Positions 24,524 to 32,910 of a stretch of DNA of 64,000 bases are shown here, piece by piece (positions within the stretch are counted from its first letter, which is position 1; each line of letters opens with the position of its first letter). The DNA comes from Clostridium thermarum (GTDB taxonomy: Bacteria; Bacillota; Clostridia; Clostridiales; Clostridiaceae). The DNA lies in NCBI RefSeq assembly GCF_006351925.1, contig NZ_CP040924.1, positions 1,200,001 through 1,264,000 of the forward strand, read 5' to 3'. The translations under genes and the position numbers were made by a program. The notes under the pieces were generated by a model, which was not told the origin of the DNA, made no database searches, and worked only from the letters and a program-made list of their open reading frames with translations.

Positions 24524-25753
24524 TTGAAAATACCCTTTATATCAAAGTTATTTAATTCTAAAGCAGATCCCAAAAACGGCTTTTGGAACACAACCTACAG
24601 TTTTTTCTTTGGATCAACTACAAGTGGAAAAACAGTAAATGAAAAGACAGCTATGCAAACAACTGCCGTGTATGCCTGTGTGAGAATTCTTTCAGAAACG
24701 ATAGCAAGTTTGCCGCTTCATGTATATAGGCACACTAATTCAGGCAAAGAGAAGGCATTTTCAAGCCCTTTATACAGACTTCTTCATGATGAGCCAAACC
24801 CTGAGATGACTTCCTTTGTGTTTAGAGAAACACTGATGGGTCATCTTTTATTATGGGGAAATGCCTATGCTCAGATTATCAGAGATGGTAGAGGCAGAGT
24901 GGCAGCACTATATCCCCTTCTTCCAGACAGAATGGAAGTGGATAGGACAGCGGCAGGAGAGCTTTTCTATGAATATCAGAGCGATAAAGGAAAAGTCGTT
25001 TTAAGAAAAGAGGATGTGCTTCATATTCCGGGTCTAGGCTTTGACGGAGTAAAGGGCCAGTCACCAATAGCTATGGCTAAAAACGCAATTGGTATGGCCA
25101 TTGCCACTGAGGAATATGGTGCTAAGTTTTTCTCAAATGGTGCCAATCCTGGGGGAGTGCTTGAACACCCGGGAATAGTGAAGGACCCCAAAAGAATAAG
25201 GGATAGCTGGAATGCAGTGTATCAAGGAAGTTCCAATGCCCACAGGGTAGCAGTCCTTGAAGAAGGGATGAAGTTTACACCTATTGGCATTCCTCCAGAA
25301 CAGGCGCAATTTATAGCCACTAGAAAGTTTCAACTAAATGAGATAGCACGAATTTTCAGGATACCGCCCCATATGATTGGGGATCTTGAGAAGTCGAGCT
25401 TTTCTAATATAGAGCAGCAGTCGCTGGAGTTTGTGAAATACACCCTTGACCCTTGGGTGGTTCGCTGGGAGAAGGCCCTACAAAAGTCACTTCTTACACC
25501 AGCAGAAAAACAGGAGTACTTTATAAAGTTCAATGTGGATGGGCTCTTAAGGGGAGATTATCAGTCACGTATGAACGGCTATGCAGTAGGCCGTCAAAAT
25601 GGCTGGCTTTCAGCCAATGATATAAGGGAACTGGAAGATTTAAATCGTATCCCTGAGGAACTGGGAGGAGATCTATATCTAATCAATGGCAATATGACAA
25701 AGCTAGAAGATGCTGGGGCATTTGCTAAGAAAACAAATGGAGAGGAGGCATAA
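24524..25753 (+). CDS. Portal protein, HK97 family
   Basis: 409 residues. Family features: TAVYACVRILSETIASLPLHVYRH, SPLYRLLHDEPNPEMTSFVFRETLMGHLLLWGNAYAQIIRDGRGRVAALYPL, and FQLNEIARIFRIPPHMIGDLEKSSFSNIEQQSLEFV, typical of phage portal proteins of HK97-like siphoviruses. It forms the dodecameric DNA channel at the capsid vertex. TTG start with GGGAGGTG upstream. The protease gene starts two bases after its stop. Confidence 0.95.
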   Translation: MKIPFISKLFNSKADPKNGFWNTTYSFFFGSTTSGKTVNEKTAMQTTAVYACVRILSETIASLPLHVYRHTNSGKEKAFSSPLYRLLHDEPNPEMTSFVFRETLMGHLLLWGNAYAQIIRDGRGRVAALYPLLPDRMEVDRTAAGELFYEYQSDKGKVVLRKEDVLHIPGLGFDGVKGQSPIAMAKNAIGMAIATEEYGAKFFSNGANPGGVLEHPGIVKDPKRIRDSWNAVYQGSSNAHRVAVLEEGMKFTPIGIPPEQAQFIATRKFQLNEIARIFRIPPHMIGDLEKSSFSNIEQQSLEFVKYTLDPWVVRWEKALQKSLLTPAEKQEYFIKFNVDGLLRGDYQSRMNGYAVGRQNGWLSANDIRELEDLNRIPEELGGDLYLINGNMTKLEDAGAFAKKTNGEEA

Positions 25754-25755
25754 CT

Positions 25756-26442
25756 TTGAAGAGAAAATTTTGGAACTGGGCCAGCTCTGATGAAGGCAGG
25801 ACCCTTTATTTAGATGGAGCCATTGCCGAGGAAACTTGGTTTGGCGACGAGGTGACCCCAAAGCAGTTTAAGACAGAGCTTTTAAGCGAGGATGGGGATG
25901 TTATCATTTGGATCAACAGTCCAGGGGGTGACGTTTTTGCAGCAAGTCAAATCTACAACATGCTCATGGACTATAAAGGGAAAGTCACAGTAAAAATTGA
26001 TGGCATTGCGGCCAGTGCAGCTTCGGTGATTGCAATGGCAGGTGAAGAAGTACTGATTTCGCCAACGGGACTTATGATGATTCATAATCCAATGACCATG
26101 GCTTTTGGCGATACAGAAGAAATGGAAAAAGCAATAGCCATGCTTAGCGAAGTGAAAGAGAGCATTATCAATGCCTACGAGCTAAAAACAGGCCTATCAA
26201 GAGCAAAACTTTCACATCTTATGGATGCAGAAACTTGGTTCAATGCTAAAAAGGCAGTAGAGCTTGGCTTTGCGGACGGGATTTTATTCTCGGGCTCCAG
26301 GTCAGATATGTTAAGCAGCGAGGGCGTATCTTTCAGCAACATTGCAGTCATTAACTCGCTTATAGACAAACTTCCAAAAAAGGAAACAAAACAGGTGCTG
26401 GACATTTCACAATTTTACAAGAGACTTGATCTCTTAAAATAA
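25756..26442 (+). CDS. ClpP-like head maturation protease
   Basis: 228 residues. ClpP-fold serine protease: INSPGGDVFAASQIYNML, the catalytic Ser in KIDGIAASAASVIAMAG, the catalytic His in MMIHNPMTMAFG and an Asp further on. It cleaves scaffold and capsid during head maturation, working with the portal and the capsid encoded on each side. TTG start. 13 bases separate it from the capsid gene. Confidence 0.95.
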   Translation: MKRKFWNWASSDEGRTLYLDGAIAEETWFGDEVTPKQFKTELLSEDGDVIIWINSPGGDVFAASQIYNMLMDYKGKVTVKIDGIAASAASVIAMAGEEVLISPTGLMMIHNPMTMAFGDTEEMEKAIAMLSEVKESIINAYELKTGLSRAKLSHLMDAETWFNAKKAVELGFADGILFSGSRSDMLSSEGVSFSNIAVINSLIDKLPKKETKQVLDISQFYKRLDLLK

Positions 26443-26455
26443 GGAGGCAAACACA

Positions 26456-27646
26456 ATGAATAGAATTTTAGAACTTCGTGAAAAAAGAGCAAAGGTATGG
26501 GAGGACGCAAAAGCCTTTCTTGATTCCAAAAGAGGAAAAGATGGCCTGATTTCTCCGGAAGACGCAGCAGTTTATGAAAAAATGGAGGATGAAGTGGTTA
26601 ATCTTGGCAGGGAAATTGACCGTTTGGAAAGACAAGCAGCTATTGATTTAGAGCTTTCCAAGGCTGTAAACTCTCCACTTACCACAAGACCACATGGTGC
26701 AGATAAATCCAAAACAGGCAGGGCCAGTGATGAATATAAGGATGCCTTTTGGAGAGCTATGAGAAACAAACACAGCTTTGATGTGCAAAATGCACTTCAA
26801 TTGGGAACAGATTCAGAAGGTGGCTACTTGGTGCCGGATGAATTCGAAAGGACACTTGTACAGGCCCTTGAAGAAGAGAACATCTTTAGAACTCTGGCAA
26901 AAGTAATTACCACATCATCAGGGGATAGAAAAATTCCTGTTGTTGCATCAAAGGGAACTGCCTCATGGGTAGATGAAGAAGGACTTATTCCTGAATCAGA
27001 TGATGCTTTCGGTCAAGTATCCATCGGAGCCTATAAATTGGCTACGATGATTAAGGTATCAGAAGAACTCCTAAACGATAGTGTTTTCAATCTTGAAAGC
27101 TATATCGCAAGGGAGTTTGCAAGAAGGATTGGTGCCAAGGAAGAAGAGGCCTTCTTTATTGGAGATGGAGTAGGAAAACCGACAGGTATTTTCAATGGCA
27201 CTGGCGGAGCCGAGCTTGGTGCTACCGCTGCCAGTGCTACTGCCATTACCTTTGACGAGATTATGGATCTCTTTTATTCACTAAAATCTCCATATAGAAA
27301 GAATGCAACCTTTATAATGAACGACGCAACAGTTAAGCTGATCAGAAAATTAAAAGACGGTAATGGACAGTATTTATGGCAGCCTTCTGTACAGGCAGGA
27401 CAGCCGGATACTATTCTCAATAGGCCAGTTAAAACTTCGAGTTTTGTACCAACAGTAGAAGCAGGAGCTAAGACCATCGCTTTTGGTGACTTTGGGTATT
27501 ACTGGGTAGCGGATAGACAAGGGCGGTCATTCCAAAGACTTAACGAGCTCTATGCAGCAACCGGTCAGGTAGGTTTCAAGGCAACTCAGCGTGTGGATGG
27601 AAAGCTAATCCTTCCAGAAGCCATCAAAGTGCTAAAACAGAAATAG
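26456..27646 (+). CDS. Major capsid protein, HK97 family
   Basis: 396 residues. The N-terminal coiled, charged scaffold-like delta domain (about 1-90, LRQKRA-type helices: NRILELREKRAKVWEDAKAFLDSKRG) is followed by the HK97 core: LQLGTDSEGGYLVPDEFERTLVQALEEENIFRTLAKVITTSSGDRKIPVV...GAYKLATMIKVSEELLNDSVFNLESYIAREFARRIGAKEEEAFFIGDGVGKPTGIF...FGDFGYYWVADRQGRSFQRL. Forms the capsid lattice; the delta domain is presumably removed by the ClpP-like protease. Confidence 0.97.
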   Translation: MNRILELREKRAKVWEDAKAFLDSKRGKDGLISPEDAAVYEKMEDEVVNLGREIDRLERQAAIDLELSKAVNSPLTTRPHGADKSKTGRASDEYKDAFWRAMRNKHSFDVQNALQLGTDSEGGYLVPDEFERTLVQALEEENIFRTLAKVITTSSGDRKIPVVASKGTASWVDEEGLIPESDDAFGQVSIGAYKLATMIKVSEELLNDSVFNLESYIAREFARRIGAKEEEAFFIGDGVGKPTGIFNGTGGAELGATAASATAITFDEIMDLFYSLKSPYRKNATFIMNDATVKLIRKLKDGNGQYLWQPSVQAGQPDTILNRPVKTSSFVPTVEAGAKTIAFGDFGYYWVADRQGRSFQRLNELYAATGQVGFKATQRVDGKLILPEAIKVLKQK

Positions 27647-27656
27647 GCGGTGATAG

Positions 27657-27884
27657 ATGATGAGTTATAATACAAAAAACCATAGGGAGCAAGGCGGGGA
27701 TAGAATCATTATCCAGGGTGAGCTTGTAATCGCAGAAGGCGGAAAGCTCCTTTTTAATGAGCATCAGCTAAAACCTGCTGCTTTTCAAGAAGCAAGCACA
27801 GCAACCACCGTGGCAGACGCAGTAGCAGACTTAAATACTTTAATTGCAAAGCTTAAAGCAGCAGGCCTTATGGCCAGTGAATAA
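27657..27884 (+). CDS. Head fibre-like small protein
   Basis: 75 residues: a short N-terminus, a beta-rich centre (DRIIIQGELVIAEGGKLLFNEHQLKPAAFQEAS) and a C-terminal helix (TTVADAVADLNTLIAKLKAAGLMAS) that could trimerise. The size and position after the capsid match the head fibre family related to phi29 gp8.5. Start at 27657 or the adjacent ATG at 27660. Confidence 0.65.
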   Translation: MMSYNTKNHREQGGDRIIIQGELVIAEGGKLLFNEHQLKPAAFQEASTATTVADAVADLNTLIAKLKAAGLMASE

Positions 27885-27898
27885 AGGGGGTGGGCCCA

Positions 27899-28177
27899 TT
27901 GATCGTCACCCTTGAGGAAACTAAATTATGGCTTAGGGTGGAGCATTCTGATGAAGATGCACTCATTGAAAGTTTTATAGCTGCAGCGGAGGAACTTGTG
28001 GAAGGCATCCTCCGCTTTCCTTTAAGCGAATTTGAGGTCAGTATTCCAGAAGCCATAAAATATGCTGTTTTCTTTACTGTATCCAAGTTTTATGAAGAAA
28101 GAAACGAACTGAATATGGAAGAAATCAATTCAGTTTTGAAAGCCCTTCTTTTTTCATACAGAAAGGTGGACTGGTAA
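27899..28177 (+). CDS. Head-tail connector protein (gp6-like)
   Basis: About 92 residues: IVTLEETKLWLRVEHSDEDALIESFIAAAEELVEGILRFPLSEFE...IKYAVFFTVSKFYEERN, the all-helical HK97 gp6-like connector that forms the ring under the portal. The TTG at 27899 is favoured by AAAGGGGG at seven-base spacing; the frame is open from a GTG at 27890. Overlaps the next start (TAATG). Confidence 0.85.
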   Translation: MIVTLEETKLWLRVEHSDEDALIESFIAAAEELVEGILRFPLSEFEVSIPEAIKYAVFFTVSKFYEERNELNMEEINSVLKALLFSYRKVDW

Positions 28178-28503
28178 TGAAAATAGGCGAGTTTAGACAC
28201 CGCATCAGCGTCAGAAAGCCAGTGGTTGAAGTGAGCGAGAATGGATTTGAGGTGGAAGCCTATGAGACTTATAAAACGCTGTGGGCAAAGGTTGCAAATC
28301 TGCATGGCAAGGAGTACTTTGAAGCGGCAGCCATACAAAAGGAAAAAACAGTCAAATTCATCGTCAGAGCTATAAAGAGCATTGATGAAAATATGAAGAT
28401 AGAGTTTAATGGAAAGCTCTATAACATTACTTTCATTGACAATATCAAGTATGAAAATAAGTACATGGAAATCAAAGCACTGGAGGTGGATGACGATGGT
28501 TAA
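28177..28503 (+). CDS. Phage head closure (head-tail adaptor) protein
   Basis: 108 residues: KIGEFRHRISVRKPVVEVSENGFEVEAYETYKTLWAKVANLHGKEYFEAAAIQKEKTVKFIVRAIKSIDENMKIEFNGKLYNITFIDNI. This is the classic head closure / SPP1 gp16-like beta-barrel that plugs the portal before tail joining. Its ATG overlaps the connector stop, and it overlaps the following gene by 8 bases. Confidence 0.92.
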   Translation: MKIGEFRHRISVRKPVVEVSENGFEVEAYETYKTLWAKVANLHGKEYFEAAAIQKEKTVKFIVRAIKSIDENMKIEFNGKLYNITFIDNIKYENKYMEIKALEVDDDG

Positions 28504-28894
28504 GATTGAAATAGAAGGCATGCAGGAATTGATTGATAAAGTGAATAAACTGGGGGCCAAGGGTGATGAAATCAAGAAAAATGCCCTTGATAAAGCAGGA
28601 AAGCTTGTGAAAGAAACCATGGAGAAGAAAGCGCCAAGATCTAAAGAAAATAAGAAGCATATGGCGGATAATATTAAAGTTTCAGATATTGAGAGAAGCA
28701 ACGGGATAGATTTTGTAAAGATTGGCCCGGATAAAGGGGACGTTTCTGAGTTTTACTATTCAAAGTTTACAGAGTGGGGAACATCCAAAATACCTGCACA
28801 GCACTGGGCATCAAAGTCTGTAAAAGAAAATCAGAGGGGAATCAATCAAATCATAAAAGAAGAGCTTGAAAGGGGGCTTAGGGAGCTTGATTAA
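28496..28894 (+). CDS. HK97 gp10-like head-tail / tail completion protein
   Basis: 132 residues: VKIEIEGMQELIDKVNKLGAKGDEIKKNALDKAGKLVKETMEKKAPRSKENKKHMADNIKVS...FVKIGPDKGDVSEFYYSKFTEWGTSKIPAQHWASKS. The (F/Y)xxFxEfGTSKxPAqPFL-like signature identifies the HK97 gp10 family. It joins head and tail. Start 28496 lies within the preceding gene; the longer frame from 28409 has no signal. Confidence 0.9.
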   Translation: MVKIEIEGMQELIDKVNKLGAKGDEIKKNALDKAGKLVKETMEKKAPRSKENKKHMADNIKVSDIERSNGIDFVKIGPDKGDVSEFYYSKFTEWGTSKIPAQHWASKSVKENQRGINQIIKEELERGLRELD

Positions 28895-29222
28895 TAAACT
28901 GGTAATAGATACGTTGAAACCGCTGGGAGTGCCAGTTGGTTTTCAAAAATACACAGGCAAGGCAAACACCTATATTACTTTCCATGAGTATCTAGCAAGT
29001 GGAGAGGAGTATGAAGAAGATAAAGAAGCCTTCACTGGCCACTATATTCAAGTAGATGTTTGGTCCAAAGAGGACTATGGCATGCTAGTAAAAAACATCA
29101 AAGTAAGGCTATTAGAAGCAGGATTTAAACGAATCGATGAAGCGGATTTTTATGAAACGGATACGGGTCTTTACCATAAGGGTATGAGATTTTTTTATTT
29201 AGAAGAACAGGAGGTTAAGTAA
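28887..29222 (+). CDS. DUF3168-like minor tail terminator protein
   Basis: About 111 residues: VIDTLKPLGVPVGFQKYTGKANTYITFHEYLASGEEYEEDKEAFTGHYIQVDVWSKEDYGMLVKNIKVRLLEAGFKRIDEADFYETDTGLYHKGMRFFYL. This is the pattern of tail terminator proteins (gpU/gp17-like). TTG at 28887 has AGGGGG ten bases upstream; TTG at 28866 is also possible. Overlaps the preceding stop by 8 bases, as usual in this connector series. Confidence 0.8.
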   Translation: MINKLVIDTLKPLGVPVGFQKYTGKANTYITFHEYLASGEEYEEDKEAFTGHYIQVDVWSKEDYGMLVKNIKVRLLEAGFKRIDEADFYETDTGLYHKGMRFFYLEEQEVK

Positions 29223-29795
29223 ATGGCTAGACAAATTGGTCTTAAGGATATTCATATTGCTTTGCTTACGAAAGACGACGCTACTGGCGCCACCTACGCT
29301 GCTCCTTCAAAGCTTGAAAGAGCAATAAGTGCAAAGCTGACTCCAAAATCCAATACGGAAAACATTTATTCAGATGATACGGTGGAAGATATCATTACAG
29401 CATTTGAAGGCGTAGATGTTGAAATTGAAATCAATCAGCTTTCTCTTGAAAGCAGAGCAAAGCTCCAAGGCTCTAAGGTTGTAAAAGGGGTTCTGATTGA
29501 AAGCAAAGACGATATCGTGCCTACTATAGCCCTTGGGTTTAAGTCCAAGAAGAACAACGGCAAATACCGCTATGTGTGGCTGCTCAAAGGAAAATTCGAG
29601 CTTGCTACAGATGAATATGACACAGAAGGAGAAAAGCCTCAGCCTAAAAGTGCAAAGCTAAAAGGGACTTTCTTTGCGAGAGATTTTGATGGCAATTATC
29701 GATTTATTGCTGATGAAGATGCGGCAGGAATTGATCCTACCATTATTTCAGGGTGGTTTACAGCAGTCCCAGATGAGCCAGTTGAAACCCCATAG
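29223..29795 (+). CDS. Major tail tube protein
   Basis: 190 residues: RQIGLKDIHIALLTKDDATGATYAAPSKLERAISAKLTPKSNTENIYSDDTVEDIITAFEGVDVEIEINQLSLESRAKLQGSKVVKGVLI...VWLLKGKFELATDEYDTEGEKPQPKSAKLKGTFFARDFDGNYRFIADEDAAG. The phi13/TP901-type major tail protein, which stacks into the non-contractile tail tube. Directly after the tail terminator gene (GTAAATG). Confidence 0.92.
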   Translation: MARQIGLKDIHIALLTKDDATGATYAAPSKLERAISAKLTPKSNTENIYSDDTVEDIITAFEGVDVEIEINQLSLESRAKLQGSKVVKGVLIESKDDIVPTIALGFKSKKNNGKYRYVWLLKGKFELATDEYDTEGEKPQPKSAKLKGTFFARDFDGNYRFIADEDAAGIDPTIISGWFTAVPDEPVETP

Positions 29796-29812
29796 AAGGG
29801 AGAGGATAGATT

Positions 29813-30136
29813 TTGAAAGCATCTGAACTCAAAAACAAAGGGATTAAATTTAAAATAGGCGATGAAGAGTATGAGCTTAAATTCAACATGAATACGTTCT
29901 GCGAGCTTGAAGAAGTGTATGGTGATCTCAACAAGGCATTTGAAGATCTTCAAAATATGAAGGTGAAAGCGATCCGAGCGCTGATCTATGCAGCGGTTAA
30001 AACCGAAGATGATACCGTCACACTAAAAGGCATTGGGGAGAAACTTGAACTTAAGGACTTAGAAGCATTAGGCACAGGCATTAACAAAGCCCTTGAGACT
30101 TCCATGCCTGAGGCAGAAGGTAAAGTGGGGGAATAG
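29813..30136 (+). CDS. Tail assembly chaperone, unshifted product (gpG-like)
   Basis: 107 residues: SELKNKGIKFKIGDEEYELKFNMNTFCELEEVYGDLNKAFEDLQNMKVKAIRALIYAAVKTEDDTVTLKGIGEKLELKDL. Siphophages encode a chaperone here with a minor frameshifted longer form; both coat the tape measure during tail assembly. TTG start. The frame ends TAG at 30134-30136, seven bases after a G5 slip site, and the continuing frame codes the expected second part, so this is the first half of a G/GT pair. Confidence 0.88.
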   Translation: MKASELKNKGIKFKIGDEEYELKFNMNTFCELEEVYGDLNKAFEDLQNMKVKAIRALIYAAVKTEDDTVTLKGIGEKLELKDLEALGTGINKALETSMPEAEGKVGE

Positions 30137-30180
30137 AAAGCCACACCGGTCAAGTATCATGGGACTGGGAGTGGCTTTTC
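30127..30180 (+). promoter_or_regulatory. Programmed -1 ribosomal frameshift signal
   Basis: In-frame codons GTG GGG GAA TAG. The Gly codon at 30128-30130 can slip back one base onto an identical GGG. Three bases after the slip site starts a long hairpin: GAAAGCCAC (30136-30144) with GTGGCTTTTC (30171-30180), extended by CCGGTC (30147-30152) with GACTGG (30163-30168, one G-U). The shifted frame is open to 30327. Confidence 0.75.
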
Positions 30181-30327
30181 TATTTGGCGACAAATCTTCT
30201 CAAAATGACTAAGGAAGAGTTTTGGAACAGTACTCCGAAAAAACTGCAGGGGCTCTTTAGAATCTACAAGAAGGTAAATGGCATTGAAGAAGAGGCTTTT
30301 GAGACAATAGACAACATTTTGTTTTAG
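30130..30327 (+). CDS. Frameshift extension of the tail chaperone (T part of gpGT)
   Basis: Read in the -1 frame from the slip site to TAG at 30325-30327. It encodes a short linker, then NLLKMTKEEFWNSTPKKL, QGLFRIYKKVNGIEEEAFETIDNILF, the usual second tail-chaperone domain with the conserved T-x-x-EFW-x-x-TPxKL pattern. The -1 frame has a stop (TAA) at 30121-30123, so the shift can only occur after that point, which places it at the G5 run. An independent start at ATG 30205 lacks a ribosome binding site. Fusion product would be about 171 residues. Confidence 0.8.
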   Translation, partial: GIESHTGQVSWDWEWLFYLATNLLKMTKEEFWNSTPKKLQGLFRIYKKVNGIEEEAFETIDNILF

Positions 30328-30342
30328 GAGGAGGTGGGGAGT

Positions 30343-32910
30343 ATGTCCAGCGGTACTGCTGTAGTGGCAAGGGTTGGTCTTGACGATAGAGGCTTTCAAG
30401 AAGGGATTCAAAAGATACAGCGTAGTTTAAAGGTAGTTCAGAGCGACTTTGCAGCTGCAAGTTCAAAGCTTGGTGATTTTGGGAAGTCTACAGAGGGGTT
30501 AAAGCTAAAGGCAGATAGCTTAAGTAAACAGATGGAGCTGCAAAAATCCAAGGTTGAAGCTCTTACAAAAAGCTATCAGGAGAGCGTAGAGAAAAAAGGA
30601 GAGGACGCTAAAGCCACTGAGAACCTGAAAATCAAGCTAAACTATGCAATTGCTGAGATGAATAAAATGGAAAGCGAGCTATCTGATATCAACAAACAGC
30701 TTGAGGTTCAAAGCAATGGTTTTACGAAGCTTGGGAAAAGTTTTGAAGGCATTGGCGGAAAAATGAAAGGTATAGGGGATGGCTTTTCAAGCGTTGGAAA
30801 GAATCTCTCGACTACGGTTACTGCACCGATTATGGCGGCTGGCGCTGGACTTTTTAAATTGGCAAGCGATTTTGATGAAGCCAGTGATGCGATAAGAATT
30901 GGAACTGGTGCAACCGGAGAAGCTTTGAAGGGGCTTGAAGCAGATTTCAAGGCGGTCTATAGTGCAGTGGATACGAATATAGGGGATGCCAGCAAAGTCA
31001 TTGCAGATCTTAATACAAGAACAGGCCTCTCTGGAGAATCTCTTCAAGCCTTGTCCACACAGATGATTAAGCTTGCAAAAGTTACTGGTGAAGATATTAA
31101 TACGCTCATCCCTGCTGCAACGAGGATGTTTGGAGATGCAGGCCTTTCTGCAAATGAGTATGCCGGTGCTCTTGACTATACTTTTAAGGTAAGTCAAAGT
31201 ACAGGCATTGGTGTGAGCAGGCTTCAAGAATTAATGACACAATTTGGCGGTCCACTACGTCAAATGGGTTTTGACTGGCAAACCTCTGCTGCAATGCTTG
31301 GCAAGTTTGAAAAAGAAGGTGTTAATACCGAACTGGTCGTGGGTTCTCTTCGCATTGCCCTCGGTAAGATGGCAAAAGAAGGCATAGCTGAACCCAATAA
31401 AGCACTGCAAGAAATGATTACAAGAATAAAAGAAGCGGGGACAGCGGGTGAAGCCAATGCACTGGCCCTTGAGATGTTCGGTGCAAAAGCTGGACCGGAT
31501 ATGGCTGCAGCAATACGAGAAGGTCGTTTGAACCTAGATGAACTCATCAATAGTCTAAAAATGAGTCCGGAGGCTATCGGAAAAGTTTATGAAGATACAG
31601 CCGATGCCGCAGAACAATTTGTTATCCTTAAGAATAAACTGGCCCTTGCGTTAGAGCCTTTAGGAAAAAAGCTGTTTGAAGCTGTAAACAACGTGATGCC
31701 AACAATTGAAGTATTAATTGGAATGATAAATTCACTGATTGATAAATTCAATGCACTATCCCCTGCACAGCAGGATCTGGTTTTAAAATTTGCGCTCTTG
31801 GCAGCTGCTCTTGGCCCTATTTTAACAGGCGTTGGGCAGCTTATATCAATAGGAGGAACGCTATTTTCTACATTTGGGTCTATATCAACAGCCATCGGTG
31901 CAGCAGGCGGTGCAAGTGGTGCCCTTGGGGCTGCTTTTACAGCCTTGACGGGACCCGTTGGTATTGTGATTGCTGCAATTGCGGGGCTTACTGCTGTCTT
32001 TGTTGGACTGTATACGCAAAATGAAGATTTTAGAAATGTTGTAAACGAAACGTGGCATGAAGTGAAAGCAGTAATAGGTGCAGTTATTGAAGCATTAAAG
32101 GTGTTATTCTCAGCTTTTATTGCTTTTGCCATAGAAATTTGGCGTAAATATGGAGATGACATTGTAACCATAGTATCTTCAGCGTTTGGTTTGATTACGG
32201 GAGTCATAAAGACAACTCTTAACATCATTAAGGATGTCATCAAGGTTGTAACCAGTCTTATCAAAGGAGATTGGCAAGGTGTATGGGAAGGCATTAAAAA
32301 TCTAACAAGTGATTTATGGATGGGTATGAAAAACATTATCGCAAGTGCTTTAGGACTCATTAAGAATATCATTTCGCTCGAACTGAAATTCTTAGAAAAT
32401 CTTGTATCGGGCATTTGGAACGGGATAAAGGCGGTCACAGCCAATGTGTGGAACGGCATCAAATTGGCTATAGAAATGCCTGTACAAGCAGCTAAGAACA
32501 CTGTAAAAAGTGCAGCGGATGCGATTTATGGATTTTTCGCCAATCTGAGACTGCCTGAAATCAAAATTCCAACTATTAGACTGCCACACTTTTCGATTCA
32601 AGGAAAGTTCAGTCTGGATCCACCGAGCGTACCTCATCTTAGTGTTAATTGGTATGCCAAGGGCGGCATATTCAATAGCCCAAGTGTCATTGGTGTAGGC
32701 GAAGCAGGCACAGAGGCAGTACTTCCTATTGATAGGCTGGATGGTATTTTGGCAAAGGCTCTGGAGAAAGCAAAGGGTGTAGGGAATAGTGCTGGGCTAA
32801 CACTTCACATTGAGAACTTCATTAATCAGACGGATAAAGATATTGAGCAATTAGCTTACGAGCTGGAATTTTATAGACAGAGAGTCGCTATGGGAAGGGG
32901 TGGTGTATAG
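30343..32910 (+). CDS. Tail tape measure protein
   Basis: 855 residues. An N-terminal coiled-coil (about 1-130), then a TP901-type core (FDEASDAIRIGTGATGEALKGLEADFKAVYSAVDTNIGDASKVIADLNTRTGLSGESLQAL...LSANEYAGALDYTFKVSQSTGIGVSRLQELMTQFGGPLRQMGF), hydrophobic segments about 490-570 (AALGPILTGVGQLISIGG; GIVIAAIAGLTAVFVGLY), and a C-terminal GGIFNSPSVIGVGEAGTEAVLPIDRL. Sets tail length. AGGAGGAGGTG precedes the ATG. The Dit gene overlaps its stop (TAGTG). Confidence 0.95.
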   Translation: MSSGTAVVARVGLDDRGFQEGIQKIQRSLKVVQSDFAAASSKLGDFGKSTEGLKLKADSLSKQMELQKSKVEALTKSYQESVEKKGEDAKATENLKIKLNYAIAEMNKMESELSDINKQLEVQSNGFTKLGKSFEGIGGKMKGIGDGFSSVGKNLSTTVTAPIMAAGAGLFKLASDFDEASDAIRIGTGATGEALKGLEADFKAVYSAVDTNIGDASKVIADLNTRTGLSGESLQALSTQMIKLAKVTGEDINTLIPAATRMFGDAGLSANEYAGALDYTFKVSQSTGIGVSRLQELMTQFGGPLRQMGFDWQTSAAMLGKFEKEGVNTELVVGSLRIALGKMAKEGIAEPNKALQEMITRIKEAGTAGEANALALEMFGAKAGPDMAAAIREGRLNLDELINSLKMSPEAIGKVYEDTADAAEQFVILKNKLALALEPLGKKLFEAVNNVMPTIEVLIGMINSLIDKFNALSPAQQDLVLKFALLAAALGPILTGVGQLISIGGTLFSTFGSISTAIGAAGGASGALGAAFTALTGPVGIVIAAIAGLTAVFVGLYTQNEDFRNVVNETWHEVKAVIGAVIEALKVLFSAFIAFAIEIWRKYGDDIVTIVSSAFGLITGVIKTTLNIIKDVIKVVTSLIKGDWQGVWEGIKNLTSDLWMGMKNIIASALGLIKNIISLELKFLENLVSGIWNGIKAVTANVWNGIKLAIEMPVQAAKNTVKSAADAIYGFFANLRLPEIKIPTIRLPHFSIQGKFSLDPPSVPHLSVNWYAKGGIFNSPSVIGVGEAGTEAVLPIDRLDGILAKALEKAKGVGNSAGLTLHIENFINQTDKDIEQLAYELEFYRQRVAMGRGGV

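Noticed and set aside
30205..30327. Independent small gene starting at ATG 30205
   Set aside because: No ribosome binding site, and the frame is continuous with the chaperone slip site; it is better explained as the frameshift extension.
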